From NCBI RefSeq assembly GCF_018860585.1, contig NZ_JAHKPR010000054.1:46554-81281 (forward strand): a stretch of DNA of 34,728 nucleotides, written 5' to 3'. The notes below the pieces were generated by a model, which was given only the letters and a program-made list of their open reading frames with translations, made no database searches and was not told the DNA's origin. Positions 27,282-34,728 of the stretch are shown here, one piece after another. Position 1 is the first letter of the stretch. Each line of letters begins with the position of its first letter. This DNA is from Colwellia sp. E2M01 (lineage in GTDB: Bacteria; Pseudomonadota; Gammaproteobacteria; Enterobacterales; Alteromonadaceae). A program made the translations under genes and the position numbers.

Positions 27282-28666
27282 TTAGCTTGCTCCAATGTTG
27301 TAAAATCGATACTTCTAAACTGCTTTATGAATAAATTATAAGAGATGATTGCCATCATCAAATTACCTAATAAAGCACCAACAAAAAGCCCTGTTAGCCC
27401 GTAAAATAAACTACCAATATAAGCTATTGGTAAATAACAAATAAATAATCGAATGACACTTAAGCCTAAAGCTATCATTGGTTTATGCAGCGCATTAAAT
27501 GATGAATTTGTTAAAATAACTATCCCTTGCAAACCATAACCTAAAGGTAAAATCCAAATAAAGAGTTTAATTAAATCAGCAACCGCAGCTTCTTTTGCAA
27601 AGGCATCGGCAATCCAGTAAGCACAGAGTGCTAGGATGAAATAAATAACAAGCTGCCAGACTAAAATAAATTTAATAGAAACTTTATATGCCTGCTCCAC
27701 TCTATTTAATTGTCCTGCTCCAAAATTTTGACTGATAAAAGGTGGTAAAGTCATCGATAATGCTAAAACAATTAAGCAAGCAATAGATTCAAGTCTTGAG
27801 CCAACACCGAAAGCAGCTACTGCAGATTCGCCATAAGTAGCAACTATTGCGGTCATAATAGCAGCGGCAATTGGCGTTAACATATTAGCTCCCGCTGCTG
27901 GTAAACCTATTTTTAAAATATCACGGCAGGCAGTAAGTAAGACTTTAATTGGTATTAGGCTACTATGAATAAGTTCAAGCTTCTTAGTTAATATGTAGAA
28001 AACAAAAATAAAACCAAAAGCCCATGACGCTAAAGTAGCAATGGCCGCACCTTGGATCCCCATAGCGGGAATAGGCCCTAAACCAAAAATAAATATAGGG
28101 TCAAGCACTGCATTAATGAGTCCTGCGCTACCCATAATAATACTTGGTGTTTTAGTATCTCCTGAGGCGCGCAATACTGCATTACCTATCATAGGGCCGA
28201 TTAAACACACACTACCGAAATACCATATATCCATATAATCATGAATTAAAGGTAGTAAAGGTGGCTGAGCGCCGAGTAAGGTAAATAAAGGATCTGTAAT
28301 CAAATAGCCGACAAACGACAAACAAGCAACAATAATGGCTGATAAATACATTGCTGCAGTAGCTGTATTTTTAGCTGAAACTAAGTCTTTTTTACCCAGT
28401 AATTTGGCAATCACAGCAGACGTACCAATACCAAGACCTATCATTAAGCTCAATACAGTAAAAGTAACTGGGAAGGTAAAACTGATAGCCGCTAATGGTT
28501 GTGTGCCAAGTAAACCAACAAAAAAGGTATCTATAAGATTAAATGTCATCAAAAGCAGCATCCCGTAGATCATAGGAATGGTCATGCGCTTGATAGTGCT
28601 ATTAACAGGATCTTCAAGTAAGTTTACTTGTTTATTGTTATTCGTCTCAGTAATTTTTGGGATCAT
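27278..28666 (-). CDS. MATE family multidrug/Na+ efflux protein
   Basis: The 462-residue protein has about twelve membrane segments in two homologous halves and family features of MATE exporters, which extrude cationic drugs in exchange for Na+ or H+. Visible landmarks are the first helix [20 protein letters not shown], the loop motif [16 protein letters not shown] and the second-half [26 protein letters not shown]. The N-terminal 25 residues are polar. The substrate is unknown. Its last codon overlaps the uvrB start (ATGA), an unusual partner for an efflux gene. Confidence 0.92.
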   Translation of the reverse strand: MIPKITETNNNKQVNLLEDPVNSTIKRMTIPMIYGMLLLMTFNLIDTFFVGLLGTQPLAAISFTFPVTFTVLSLMIGLGIGTSAVIAKLLGKKDLVSAKNTATAAMYLSAIIVACLSFVGYLITDPLFTLLGAQPPLLPLIHDYMDIWYFGSVCLIGPMIGNAVLRASGDTKTPSIIMGSAGLINAVLDPIFIFGLGPIPAMGIQGAAIATLASWAFGFIFVFYILTKKLELIHSSLIPIKVLLTACRDILKIGLPAAGANMLTPIAAAIMTAIVATYGESAVAAFGVGSRLESIACLIVLALSMTLPPFISQNFGAGQLNRVEQAYKVSIKFILVWQLVIYFILALCAYWIADAFAKEAAVADLIKLFIWILPLGYGLQGIVILTNSSFNALHKPMIALGLSVIRLFICYLPIAYIGSLFYGLTGLFVGALLGNLMMAIISYNLFIKQFRSIDFTTLEQAK

Positions 28667-29091
28667 TTATTTATATCAGTTTTAATCGTGTCTATTTAAA
28701 TAAAATCGATGTTTAGTTTACCTAACTATAAAGCACGACTCTATTATTTGATGAGGTGAATAATTTGCAGCAAACTATTGTAAAAGATTAAACAAACTTT
28801 ACCTAGTGAAGATTGGTAAGTATTAAGCTATTTATCAATGAATTATTTATGAATTATGTTTAAATACATCGTTCTCTTCTTTTAAATTCATATTCTTGCG
28901 AAAAACAACGCACAGCCAATTTTTAACAAATTTTCATTTGGTTAAAAATCAATCTCATTTAGATGAAAACATCAAGATAACCATAACCAATTGTAAATAA
29001 AAGAAAAATATTTATTTTAATTTTATATTGACTTAAAGGCAGGCCAATAAAATCGAAATAAACATATAAGTACACACTTTCACTCACATAG

Positions 29092-29114
29092 TTATCCACA
29101 GGATTAGTGGATAA
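29092..29114. promoter_or_regulatory. Two facing DnaA-box-like sites
   Basis: TTATCCACA (29092-29100) is a perfect DnaA box and AGTGGATAA (29106-29114) is the reverse-oriented box with one mismatch, five bases apart. They lie about 145 bases before the tRNA promoter. Confidence 0.55.
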
Positions 29115-29258
29115 GTAAATATTCGCTTATTTTTCATTATTAAATAATATGTCTACAGTTACATGGATAAAAAACGGTCTAAAAGTGATGTAAAACCACC
29201 TGTTTTGAATGCATTTTCAACAAACAGCTTTATTTTTTAAATTTTTAGTGTTTTTGTG

Positions 29259-29287
29259 TTGACACTTACGCCACAGGTCTTTAATAT
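29259..29287 (+). promoter_or_regulatory. Promoter of the tRNA-Asn array
   Basis: A perfect TTGACA (29259-29264) is followed after 17 bases by TAATAT (29282-29287), with a GC-containing stretch just after it. The first tRNA starts 33 bases beyond the -10. This is the clearest sigma-70-type promoter in the region. Confidence 0.75.
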
Positions 29288-29319
29288 TCCGCTCCGTTAG
29301 CCGATGAGGTTAACACGAT

Positions 29320-29395
29320 TCCCCAATAGCTCAGTTGGTAGAGCGATGGACTGTTAATCCATGTGTCACTGGTTCAAGCCCAGTTTGGGGAGCCA
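29320..29395 (+). tRNA. tRNA-Asn(GUU), copy 1
   Basis: The 76-base gene folds into a full cloverleaf: acceptor TCCCCAA/TTGGGGA, D-arm region AGCTCAGTTGGTAGAGC, anticodon stem ATGGA/TCCAT with loop CTGTTAA giving anticodon GTT, and T-arm CTGGTTCAAGCCCAG. The discriminator is G and the CCA end is encoded. It differs from copies 2 and 3 by one base in the T-loop (TTCAAGC versus TTCGAGC). Confidence 0.97.
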
Positions 29396-29402
29396 CATAA
29401 AA

Positions 29403-29522
29403 TAGCGATAGATGCAAGAGCGGTAGAGCGATGGACTGTACTCTCTATAACTTATTTATTAGATAAGGCATGTATCACTGATTGGTTTCTTAAGCCTTTT
29501 ACTTATAAAGAGCTGGGAGCCA
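29403..29522 (+). pseudogene. Degenerate tRNA-Asn-like copy 1
   Basis: The stretch retains GGTAGAGCGATGGACTGT of the tRNA, then the anticodon and 3' anticodon stem are replaced by an AT-rich insert (around 29440-29466), after which GCATGT.TCACTG resumes. The T-arm is disrupted and GGGAGCCACA of the 3' end returns. It cannot form a normal cloverleaf and has lost the GTT anticodon. Confidence 0.75.
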
Positions 29523-29609
29523 CATTTAGAGTAGTGATAGTTTAAATAATATTTAAATAACCAAGTATCATTAGTCTGTTTATTTATATTAATAAACAAA
29601 ACGTATAAT

Positions 29610-29685
29610 TCCCCAATAGCTCAGTTGGTAGAGCGATGGACTGTTAATCCATGTGTCACTGGTTCGAGCCCAGTTTGGGGAGCCA
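29610..29685 (+). tRNA. tRNA-Asn(GUU), copy 2
   Basis: A complete cloverleaf with encoded CCA and anticodon GTT. It is identical to copy 3 and differs from copy 1 at one T-loop base. It is preceded by a conserved small hairpin (29578-29597). Confidence 0.97.
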
Positions 29686-29692
29686 CATTAAA

Positions 29693-29789
29693 AAGCGATA
29701 GATGCAAGAGCAGTAGAGCGATGGGCTGTACTATCTATAATAAAAGCATGTGTCACTGATTGGTTTTCCGAGCCCAGTTTGGGGAGCCA
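29693..29789 (+). pseudogene. Degenerate tRNA-Asn-like copy 2
   Basis: It begins, like degenerate copy 1, with AGCGATAGATGCAAGAGC, keeps GTAGAGCGATGG, then has an insert in place of the anticodon region (CTGTACTATCTATAAT...). The 3' part is better preserved than in copy 1: GAGCCCAGTTTGGGGAGCCA is intact, but a short insertion breaks the T-arm. It is not a functional tRNA by sequence. Confidence 0.75.
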
Positions 29790-29864
29790 CATTAAAAGTA
29801 AATGATAATAACCAAATATCTTTTACTCGTTTATTAAAACTACTTAATAAACAAAACGTACAAT

Positions 29865-29940
29865 TCCCCAATAGCTCAGTTGGTAGAGCGATGGACTGTT
29901 AATCCATGTGTCACTGGTTCGAGCCCAGTTTGGGGAGCCA
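29865..29940 (+). tRNA. tRNA-Asn(GUU), copy 3
   Basis: A complete cloverleaf identical to copy 2, with CCA encoded and anticodon GTT. It is the last intact gene of the array and is followed within ten bases by a terminator. A hairpin (29829-29852) precedes it at the same place as in copy 2. Confidence 0.97.
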
Positions 29941-29947
29941 CATTAAG

Positions 29948-29973
29948 AAACCTGCTTTTAGCAGGTTTTTTTT
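29948..29973 (+). terminator. Terminator of the tRNA-Asn array
   Basis: AAACCTGC (29948-29955) pairs with GCAGGTTT (29961-29968) around TTTTA and is followed by further Ts. It is a classical intrinsic terminator. Confidence 0.9.
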
Positions 29974-30000
29974 CGTCTATAATTTGATAACTTATTTACG

Positions 30001-30085
30001 CACAAAATGGCTCTCTCGCTAGAGCGATGAAATGAACTATACAACCTATAATACTTTCGTTTAGATAAGTCATGTGTCATTGGTA
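30001..30085 (+). pseudogene. Degenerate tRNA-Asn-like copy 3 (beyond the terminator)
   Basis: Reduced similarity remains: GCTAGAGCGATG, CTATAAT, TTTAGATAAG and TCATGTGTCATTGG occur in the same order as in degenerate copy 1 (GGTAGAGCGATG, CTATAAC, TTAGATAAG, GCATGTATCACTG). The 3' acceptor half is missing. The shared insert sequence shows common ancestry with copies 1 and 2. Confidence 0.55.
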
Positions 30086-30175
30086 CATGTTTGTTACTTA
30101 AACAGGCATTAACATACTATTACAGAGATTATGTCAGTTACTGAATATCTTGAGTTAATAAACTCTCATGTAATT

Positions 30176-30736
30176 TTATACATTATTTTCTATATTGGAT
30201 AAGCCTTGTAGTCTTTCAAATATATCAAGAACACTTGCTCTTAGTTGTGCATCTTTTTGATTAGTCGCTCCGTATGAGCGGTCAAAGTCCACCGATTTTC
30301 TCGCCGAAGATAGCGCATCATATTTTTCGTTTGGATTAAACTCTATACTCGGTGGTGCCCTCATTGCTAAACCTTCTTGTGCTGTTATCAAACCACTCGA
30401 CTGTAGCTCCGAAGACATTTCATTTAACTCATGGTACGACATATTAGTAGGATCGTATTTAGAAGCAATATTATGTAGTTGATTTTCTGCTTGTAAGGCT
30501 GCATTACTGATAGTGACTGTATCGCTATTACGAGTAGTAGAAATTAAAACATTCATTTCATTTTGTTCAGTAGTAGTTGGCTTATTTTGATAAGCAAAAT
30601 TAATTTGATTATTACTCTTTATTTCCATGCTTCCCTCAAGATTAAGACCATTAAAAACTTCACCTTCTATAGCTGCGGCGCTATCGAAGGTATAGCTGTT
30701 ATTTCGTTTTATTATTGTTAATAAAGCATTAATCAT
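30176..30736 (-). CDS. Uncharacterised protein, 186 residues
   Basis: I do not recognise a named family. The protein is soluble and polar. The middle and C-terminal parts have a pattern I associate loosely with a group of uncharacterised gammaproteobacterial proteins: VTISNAALQAE, then IASKYDPTNMSYHELNEMSS and LQSSGLITAQEGLAM, followed by a charged helical end. It lacks a signal peptide. The gene stands alone between the tRNA array and clpA, with no strong ribosome-binding site. A long palindrome (30811-30842) lies in its upstream region. Confidence 0.7.
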   Translation of the reverse strand: MINALLTIIKRNNSYTFDSAAAIEGEVFNGLNLEGSMEIKSNNQINFAYQNKPTTTEQNEMNVLISTTRNSDTVTISNAALQAENQLHNIASKYDPTNMSYHELNEMSSELQSSGLITAQEGLAMRAPPSIEFNPNEKYDALSSARKSVDFDRSYGATNQKDAQLRASVLDIFERLQGLSNIENNV

Positions 30737-31061
30737 ACCAATGAGGTATACAACTTATACATAGGGCTAGCTTAACCTTTAGATATGATTGATAAATTGA
30801 AAAGGTGCTTTTTTTGCCGCTTACCAGCAAAGGCGGCAAAAATATTCATATTTATAAGTAATGCTCATTTGCTAAGGTCATGTTAATTAAGTTTAATTAA
30901 GGCGTTCAAAGGAATATAATGATTATCTAGCAGGGAAAAATATCGGAGTAGAATATTGGAATAGTTAGTATGCTTTTTGTTATAAATAATGTTCATAGTG
31001 ACATGAAAACTGGACATAAAAATCTTAGTATTGAAAGATTAATAATAATTATTCTAGAAAT
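30737..31061. other. Intergenic region upstream of the gene at 30736
   Basis: Apart from an inverted repeat (TTTTTGCCGC at 30811-30820 with GCGGCAAAAA at 30833-30842, 12-nt loop) the region has only AT-rich palindromes such as TTAATTA...TTAATTAA near 30880-30900. The T-tract precedes and the A-tract follows the stem, so it is not an intrinsic terminator on either strand. No gene is seen. Confidence 0.55.
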
Positions 31062-31095
31062 AAAAAAACCTTACGATAAACTACCGTAAGGTTTT
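31062..31095 (-). terminator. Terminator after clpA
   Basis: AAAACCTTACG (31065-31075) pairs perfectly with CGTAAGGTTTT (31085-31095). Read on the minus strand the stem is followed by seven Ts, a strong intrinsic terminator for clpSA. Confidence 0.88.
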
Positions 31096-31125
31096 AAAGT
31101 AACTATATGAATTAAAGTAATTTAA

Positions 31126-33384
31126 TTACTTTTCGGAGACCAATTCTTTTTTATTTTCAAAGTTAATCACTAGTTTATCTTTTTTAACATCTACTTTAGC
31201 AATACCACCGTGTGTTAATTCACCAAACAGTAATTCATTTGCTAATGCTTTCTTCAAGTGCTCTTGAATTAAGCGTGACATTGGTCTTGCCCCCATAGAC
31301 TTCTCATAACCATTTTCAGCTAACCATTGTTTAGCTTCTTGGGTTAACTCAAGTGACACGCCCTTCTCATCTAGTTGAGCTTGTAGTTCAACAATAAATT
31401 TATCTACAACCTGCTGAATAACGATATTATCTAAATGATCAAACCAAATAATATTATCCAAACGGTTTCTAAATTCAGGAGAGAATACTTTATTAATCTC
31501 ACTTAACGCATCTAAACTATGGTCTTGTTGTTTAAAGCCAATAGATTGACGTACAGTTTCTTGTACTCCTGCATTGGTTGTTAAGACAAGAATAATATTT
31601 CTAAAGTCTGCTTTACGCCCATTATTATCAGTTAATGTACCATGGTCCATCACTTGTAATAGAATGTTATAAACATCTTCATGAGCTTTTTCTATTTCAT
31701 CTAACAATACAACAGCATGAGGATTTTTTAATACCGCATCAGTTAATAAACCGCCTTGTTCATAACCTACGTAGCCTGGAGGAGCGCCTATAAGGCGACT
31801 AACCGCATGTTTTTCCATGTACTCTGACATATCAAAACGTAACAGCTCTACCCCGAGGATCTTCGCTAATTGTTTTGTAATTTCAGTTTTACCAACACCT
31901 GTCGGGCCTGCAAATAAGAACGAGCCTACTGGTTTTTCATCATGACCTAAACCAGCGCGTGATAAACGAATTACAGAAGTCAGTTCATCTACCGCTTTAT
32001 CTTGTCCAAAAACAACAAGTTTTAAGTTACGATCAAGGTTTTTGAGATTGTCTTTCTCATTAGACGATACTGATTTTTCAGGAATTCTCGCCATTTTTGC
32101 AATAATATTTTCAATATCTGTATTATTAATCACTTTTTTACGTTTACTCGCAGCAACTAATTGCTGTTTAGCACCCGCTTCATCAATAACATCAATAGCT
32201 TTATCAGGAAGAAAACGTTCGTTAATATACTTAGCCGATAGTTCTGCCGCCGCGTGTAATGCTTTACTGGTATAGCGGATACCGTGATGGCTTTCATATT
32301 TTTCTTTCAAGCCTTGTAAAATCTTAGTGGTATCAGCAACACTTGGCTCAGCAATATCGATTTTTTGAAAACGACGAGCTAAAGCACGATCTTTTTCAAA
32401 GATACTTTGATATTCTTGATAGGTTGTTGAACCTAAACATCTGATTTTACCTGCCGATAGTAACGGCTTAAGTAAGTTTGACGCATCCATCATCCCGCCA
32501 GAAGCAGCACCAGCACCTATAATAGTATGTATTTCATCTATAAATAAAATTGCGTTTTTATCTTCTTCAAGCTCTTTTAATAACGACTTAAAGCGTTTTT
32601 CAAAATCGCCTCGATATTTAGTACCCGCTAATAGTGCGCCCATATCTAAAGAGTAAATAGTAGCGTCTTCTAAAAACTCAGGTACTTTCTTATCGACAAT
32701 TAGATTTGCTAGTCCTTCTGCGATAGCTGTTTTTCCTACGCCAGCTTCACCAACAAATAAAGGGTTATTTTTTCTTCTGCGGCTTAATACTTGTAGCGTA
32801 CGTTCAAGTTCATCATCACGACCAATTAAAGGATCAATATTACCTTTAGCTGATTCTTCATTAAGATTTACTGAAAAATTTTCAATGGTGCGCGGCTCTT
32901 CTTCGGTATGCCCCTCCCCATTGATAGTATGCGAAGCATCATTATCATCAATTTTAGCAATGCCATGTGAGATATAATTAACGATATCTAAACGGCTAAT
33001 GTCTGACTTTTTCAAGATATAAGCCGCTTGAGATTCTTGCTCACTAAAAATAGCAACAAGTACATTAGCACCACTAACTTCACTTTTACCTGACGATTGC
33101 ACATGGAAAACTGCACGTTGTAATACTCTTTGAAAACCTAACGTTGGTTGTGTTTCACGATCTTCTTCCCCTGTAGGGATAGTCGGTGTTGTTTCTCCGA
33201 TAAAGTCTAATAAGCTCTTACGCAAGGTTATTAAATCAGCGCCGCAGGCGCCAAGCACTTCAATGGCAGAAGGATTATCTAATAATGCCAACAATAGATG
33301 CTCAACCGTCATAAATTCATGACGGGACTCTTTAGCTTGGCGGAAGGCTAAGTTTAGGGATACTTCTAAGTCTTTGTTTAGCAT
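31126..33384 (-). CDS. clpA: ATP-dependent Clp protease ATP-binding subunit ClpA
   Basis: ClpA is the double-ring AAA+ unfoldase that feeds proteins, including N-degron substrates delivered by ClpS, into ClpP. The 752-residue product has the N-terminal Clp domain (about 1-145), the first AAA+ module with [15 protein letters not shown] and Walker [15 protein letters not shown], and the second with [15 protein letters not shown] and [16 protein letters not shown]. The ClpP-docking tripeptide is Ile615-Gly616-Phe617 in QSIGFKQQ (IGL in E. coli). The D2-small domain ends the protein. GGAG precedes the ATG. It lies 20 bases after clpS and is co-transcribed with it. Confidence 0.98.
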   Translation of the reverse strand: MLNKDLEVSLNLAFRQAKESRHEFMTVEHLLLALLDNPSAIEVLGACGADLITLRKSLLDFIGETTPTIPTGEEDRETQPTLGFQRVLQRAVFHVQSSGKSEVSGANVLVAIFSEQESQAAYILKKSDISRLDIVNYISHGIAKIDDNDASHTINGEGHTEEEPRTIENFSVNLNEESAKGNIDPLIGRDDELERTLQVLSRRRKNNPLFVGEAGVGKTAIAEGLANLIVDKKVPEFLEDATIYSLDMGALLAGTKYRGDFEKRFKSLLKELEEDKNAILFIDEIHTIIGAGAASGGMMDASNLLKPLLSAGKIRCLGSTTYQEYQSIFEKDRALARRFQKIDIAEPSVADTTKILQGLKEKYESHHGIRYTSKALHAAAELSAKYINERFLPDKAIDVIDEAGAKQQLVAASKRKKVINNTDIENIIAKMARIPEKSVSSNEKDNLKNLDRNLKLVVFGQDKAVDELTSVIRLSRAGLGHDEKPVGSFLFAGPTGVGKTEITKQLAKILGVELLRFDMSEYMEKHAVSRLIGAPPGYVGYEQGGLLTDAVLKNPHAVVLLDEIEKAHEDVYNILLQVMDHGTLTDNNGRKADFRNIILVLTTNAGVQETVRQSIGFKQQDHSLDALSEINKVFSPEFRNRLDNIIWFDHLDNIVIQQVVDKFIVELQAQLDEKGVSLELTQEAKQWLAENGYEKSMGARPMSRLIQEHLKKALANELLFGELTHGGIAKVDVKKDKLVINFENKKELVSEK

Positions 33385-33404
33385 AGCTACTCCAAATTAT
33401 AACT

Positions 33405-33725
33405 TTAGGCTTTTTCCATCACACACTTTAAAGGGTGTTGATTTTCCAAAGCGTACTGGACAACATTTTCTACTTTTGTTTCTGCTATCTCAGCAGTATA
33501 TGTGCCACAAAGGCCTTTGCCTTTATAGTGAATTGTTAACATAATGTCTGTTGCTTGCTCTTCACTTTTATTAAAAAAGTTACACAGTATGTCGACAACA
33601 AAATCCATCGGTGTGTAGTCATCGTTAAGTAAAAAAACATGGTATTTAGCCGGCTCTTCTAATTGATCTTTAACATCTTCTTCAACAAAACCGTCGGTGT
33701 CAAATAACTCTTTCCAATTACTCAT
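33405..33725 (-). CDS. clpS: ClpA adaptor protein ClpS
   Basis: ClpS binds N-degron substrates and the ClpA N-domain and delivers these proteins to ClpAP. The 106-residue length equals that of E. coli ClpS. The core motif [20 protein letters not shown] contains the Asn-Asp-Asp-Tyr and Met residues that shape the N-degron pocket, and the final part has [20 protein letters not shown]. The flexible N-terminus of about 25 residues is present. It is first in a clpS-clpA unit and diverges from cspD, the same arrangement as in E. coli. Confidence 0.97.
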   Translation of the reverse strand: MSNWKELFDTDGFVEEDVKDQLEEPAKYHVFLLNDDYTPMDFVVDILCNFFNKSEEQATDIMLTIHYKGKGLCGTYTAEIAETKVENVVQYALENQHPLKCVMEKA

Positions 33726-34131
33726 ATATTTATCTTAGTCTCTACTTTTTACTTTTGCTGTAACTTTTAATTTGTTTTTTGTGTCATTCTGTAAATAAAA
33801 ACCTTTAAATAATGCCATATTTATCTTGACTAATTATATAGTTTACCTACATTCTATTAGTGACTAATATTTAGTCACTAAACTTATGTTCTATGAATCT
33901 TATTTATGAACATTAATTATGATAATTAATTTATGAATAATATTCTAAATATAAGCTTTAAGCTCTGAATATAAGTACTAATTAATTTATGTATTATTAA
34001 TTGTTTGTAAGCTCTAGGCTCTATTATGCCCATATATTATCTTAAAAAGATAATATAAAGAACATACCATAGTGAAGTCACTATTAGTAAAACATAAATA
34101 GATACTAAAGGATATAAAAGGAAGTTGAAGT
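33726..34131. other. Divergent clpS/cspD intergenic region with palindromes
   Basis: This 406-base AT-rich region holds three inverted repeats: TTAGTGACTAA with TTAGTCACTAA (33857-33881, perfect 11-bp stem, 3-nt loop), TATATTATCTT with AAGATAATATA (34033-34057, perfect 11-bp stem), and ATAGTGA with TCACTAT (34069-34084). The first and third share TAGTGA/TCACTA. They may be operators or leader hairpins of cspD. No gene is present. Confidence 0.6.
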
Positions 34132-34350
34132 ATGGCACACGGCACAGTTAAATGGTTTAATAACGCAAAAGGTTTTGGTTTTATTCGCCCTGATAGTGGT
34201 GGAGATGATATCTTCGCTCATTACTCAACAATTGAGATGGATGGGTATCGAACATTAAAAGCAGGGCAAGATGTCGATTACGAGCTAAACGACGGCCCTA
34301 AAGGACATCATGCAGCAAGTATTAAACTCGCTGAAGATGACATAGAATAA
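34132..34350 (+). CDS. cspD: Cold-shock-domain protein CspD
   Basis: The 72-residue cold-shock-domain protein binds single-stranded nucleic acids. RNP1 is visible as KGFGFI and RNP2 as DIFAHYS, with the conserved GTVKWFNNAKGFGFI start. The longer C-terminal end HHAASIKLAEDDIE and the position divergent from clpS point to CspD, which in E. coli inhibits replication and is induced in stationary phase, rather than a cold-induced CspA. The ribosome-binding site GGAAG precedes the ATG. The transcript ends at a strong hairpin (34378-34408). Confidence 0.93.
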   Translation: MAHGTVKWFNNAKGFGFIRPDSGGDDIFAHYSTIEMDGYRTLKAGQDVDYELNDGPKGHHAASIKLAEDDIE

Positions 34351-34377
34351 ATATAAAACATTGCGCTCCAATGATAA

Positions 34378-34408
34378 AAAAAACACAGTAAATTAAGCTG
34401 TGTTTTTT
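34378..34408. terminator. Terminator after cspD
   Basis: AAAAAACACAG (34378-34388) pairs perfectly with CTGTGTTTTTT (34398-34408) around a 9-nt loop. T-runs on both strands make it usable in both directions. Confidence 0.88.
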
Positions 34409-34728
34409 ATTGCCTGCTTTTCTCTAATCGCAAGATTACCTTCCATTAACTTATCCAAGTTAACCCCGTTTTTATAATTTATGTATTTACATAACCCTAA
34501 CTCGATTTAAGATGTTTTTAACCTATTGAAAATTTATAATATTATTTCATCTAACACGCTAGCTTGGTAGCTGCTTTACTTTCAAGGAAAATTTCGCCTT
34601 AATAGCGGGTCTATTGCAAGTAAATTCAGCGATGAAAGTAGATAAAATAGTTGTTAGAGAAAGGTTTATTAAACCGATCTCAAATTACATAATAAGCATT
34701 CAAATAGACTCATACCAATTCCGATAAT
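34409..34728. other. Gene-free end of the window
   Basis: I see no supported gene, RNA or repeat in the last 320 bases. A gene on either strand may begin beyond the edge. Confidence 0.4.

Larger units (their letters stand above)
28667..29319. other. Intergenic region upstream of the tRNA-Asn array
   Basis: About 650 very AT-rich bases without a gene. They contain a 9-bp inverted repeat (ATTTTTAAC/GTTAAAAAT, 28919-28949), two facing DnaA-box-like sites (29092-29100 and 29106-29114), a weaker third match near 29162-29170, and the tRNA promoter. Confidence 0.6.

Noticed and set aside
29363..29545. Plus-strand frame of 60 codons
   Set aside because: It lies across an intact tRNA gene and a degenerate tRNA copy and cannot be a real protein gene.
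29320..30736. Genomic island inserted at tRNA-Asn
   Set aside because: No integrase or mobility gene follows, and the repeats at the array are tandem tRNA copies and not attachment-site duplications flanking an island.

Overview
The window looks like chromosomal DNA of an AT-rich marine gammaproteobacterium of the Alteromonadales, most likely Colwellia or a close relative. This rests on recognised protein families and on gene neighbourhoods (bepA-arsC-DUF2069, DUF2066-hda-purM-purN, clpA-clpS against cspD), not on a database search. Almost all of it is core chromosome. I see no prophage, integron, CRISPR array or transposase gene.

Layout. 1-2.8 kb: a small DUF2897-like membrane protein, the outer-membrane assembly lipoprotein BamC (minus strand) and the peroxiredoxin Bcp/PrxQ. 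2.85-3.11 kb: a MITE-like structured repeat with 24-bp terminal inverted repeats and no transposase. 3.2-8.0 kb: an AI-2E/PerM-family permease and a TusA-like protein on minus, then an uncharacterised protein, the periplasmic chaperone-protease BepA, an ArsC-family protein and a DUF2069 membrane protein on plus. 8.1-10.1 kb: a large lipoprotein with Ig/PKD-like domains and an HELAH zinc-protease motif. 10.2-14.6 kb: hda coupled to a DUF2066 gene (minus), diverging from purM and purN. 14.8-18.1 kb: an orphan solute-binding protein, the Mn exporter MntP, and SulA behind a textbook LexA box. 18.5-23.1 kb: YgiQ, MurQ and alanine racemase. 23.2-28.7 kb: QueE and QueC (queuosine precursor synthesis), a 70-residue unknown protein, UvrB and a MATE efflux protein. 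29.3-30.1 kb: three intact tRNA-Asn(GUU) genes interleaved with decayed tRNA-Asn-like copies. 30.2-34.4 kb: an uncharacterised protein, ClpA and ClpS (minus), and the divergent CspD.

Connections. BamC and BepA both act in outer-membrane protein assembly. MurQ and Alr both act in peptidoglycan metabolism and are divergent neighbours. SulA and UvrB are both DNA-damage functions, but only sulA has a visible LexA box; uvrB overlaps the end of a MATE gene by ATGA. QueE and QueC make the precursor of queuosine, a modification that tRNA-Asn(GUU) can carry, although the genes and the tRNA array are several kb apart. Hda regulates DnaA; separately, two facing DnaA-box-like sites lie just upstream of the tRNA array.

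The most unusual structures are the tRNA-Asn/degenerate-tRNA tandem array, the nested-hairpin MITE-like element, the group of palindromes ahead of cspD and the HELAH lipoprotein. I did not find a clearly new multi-gene system.
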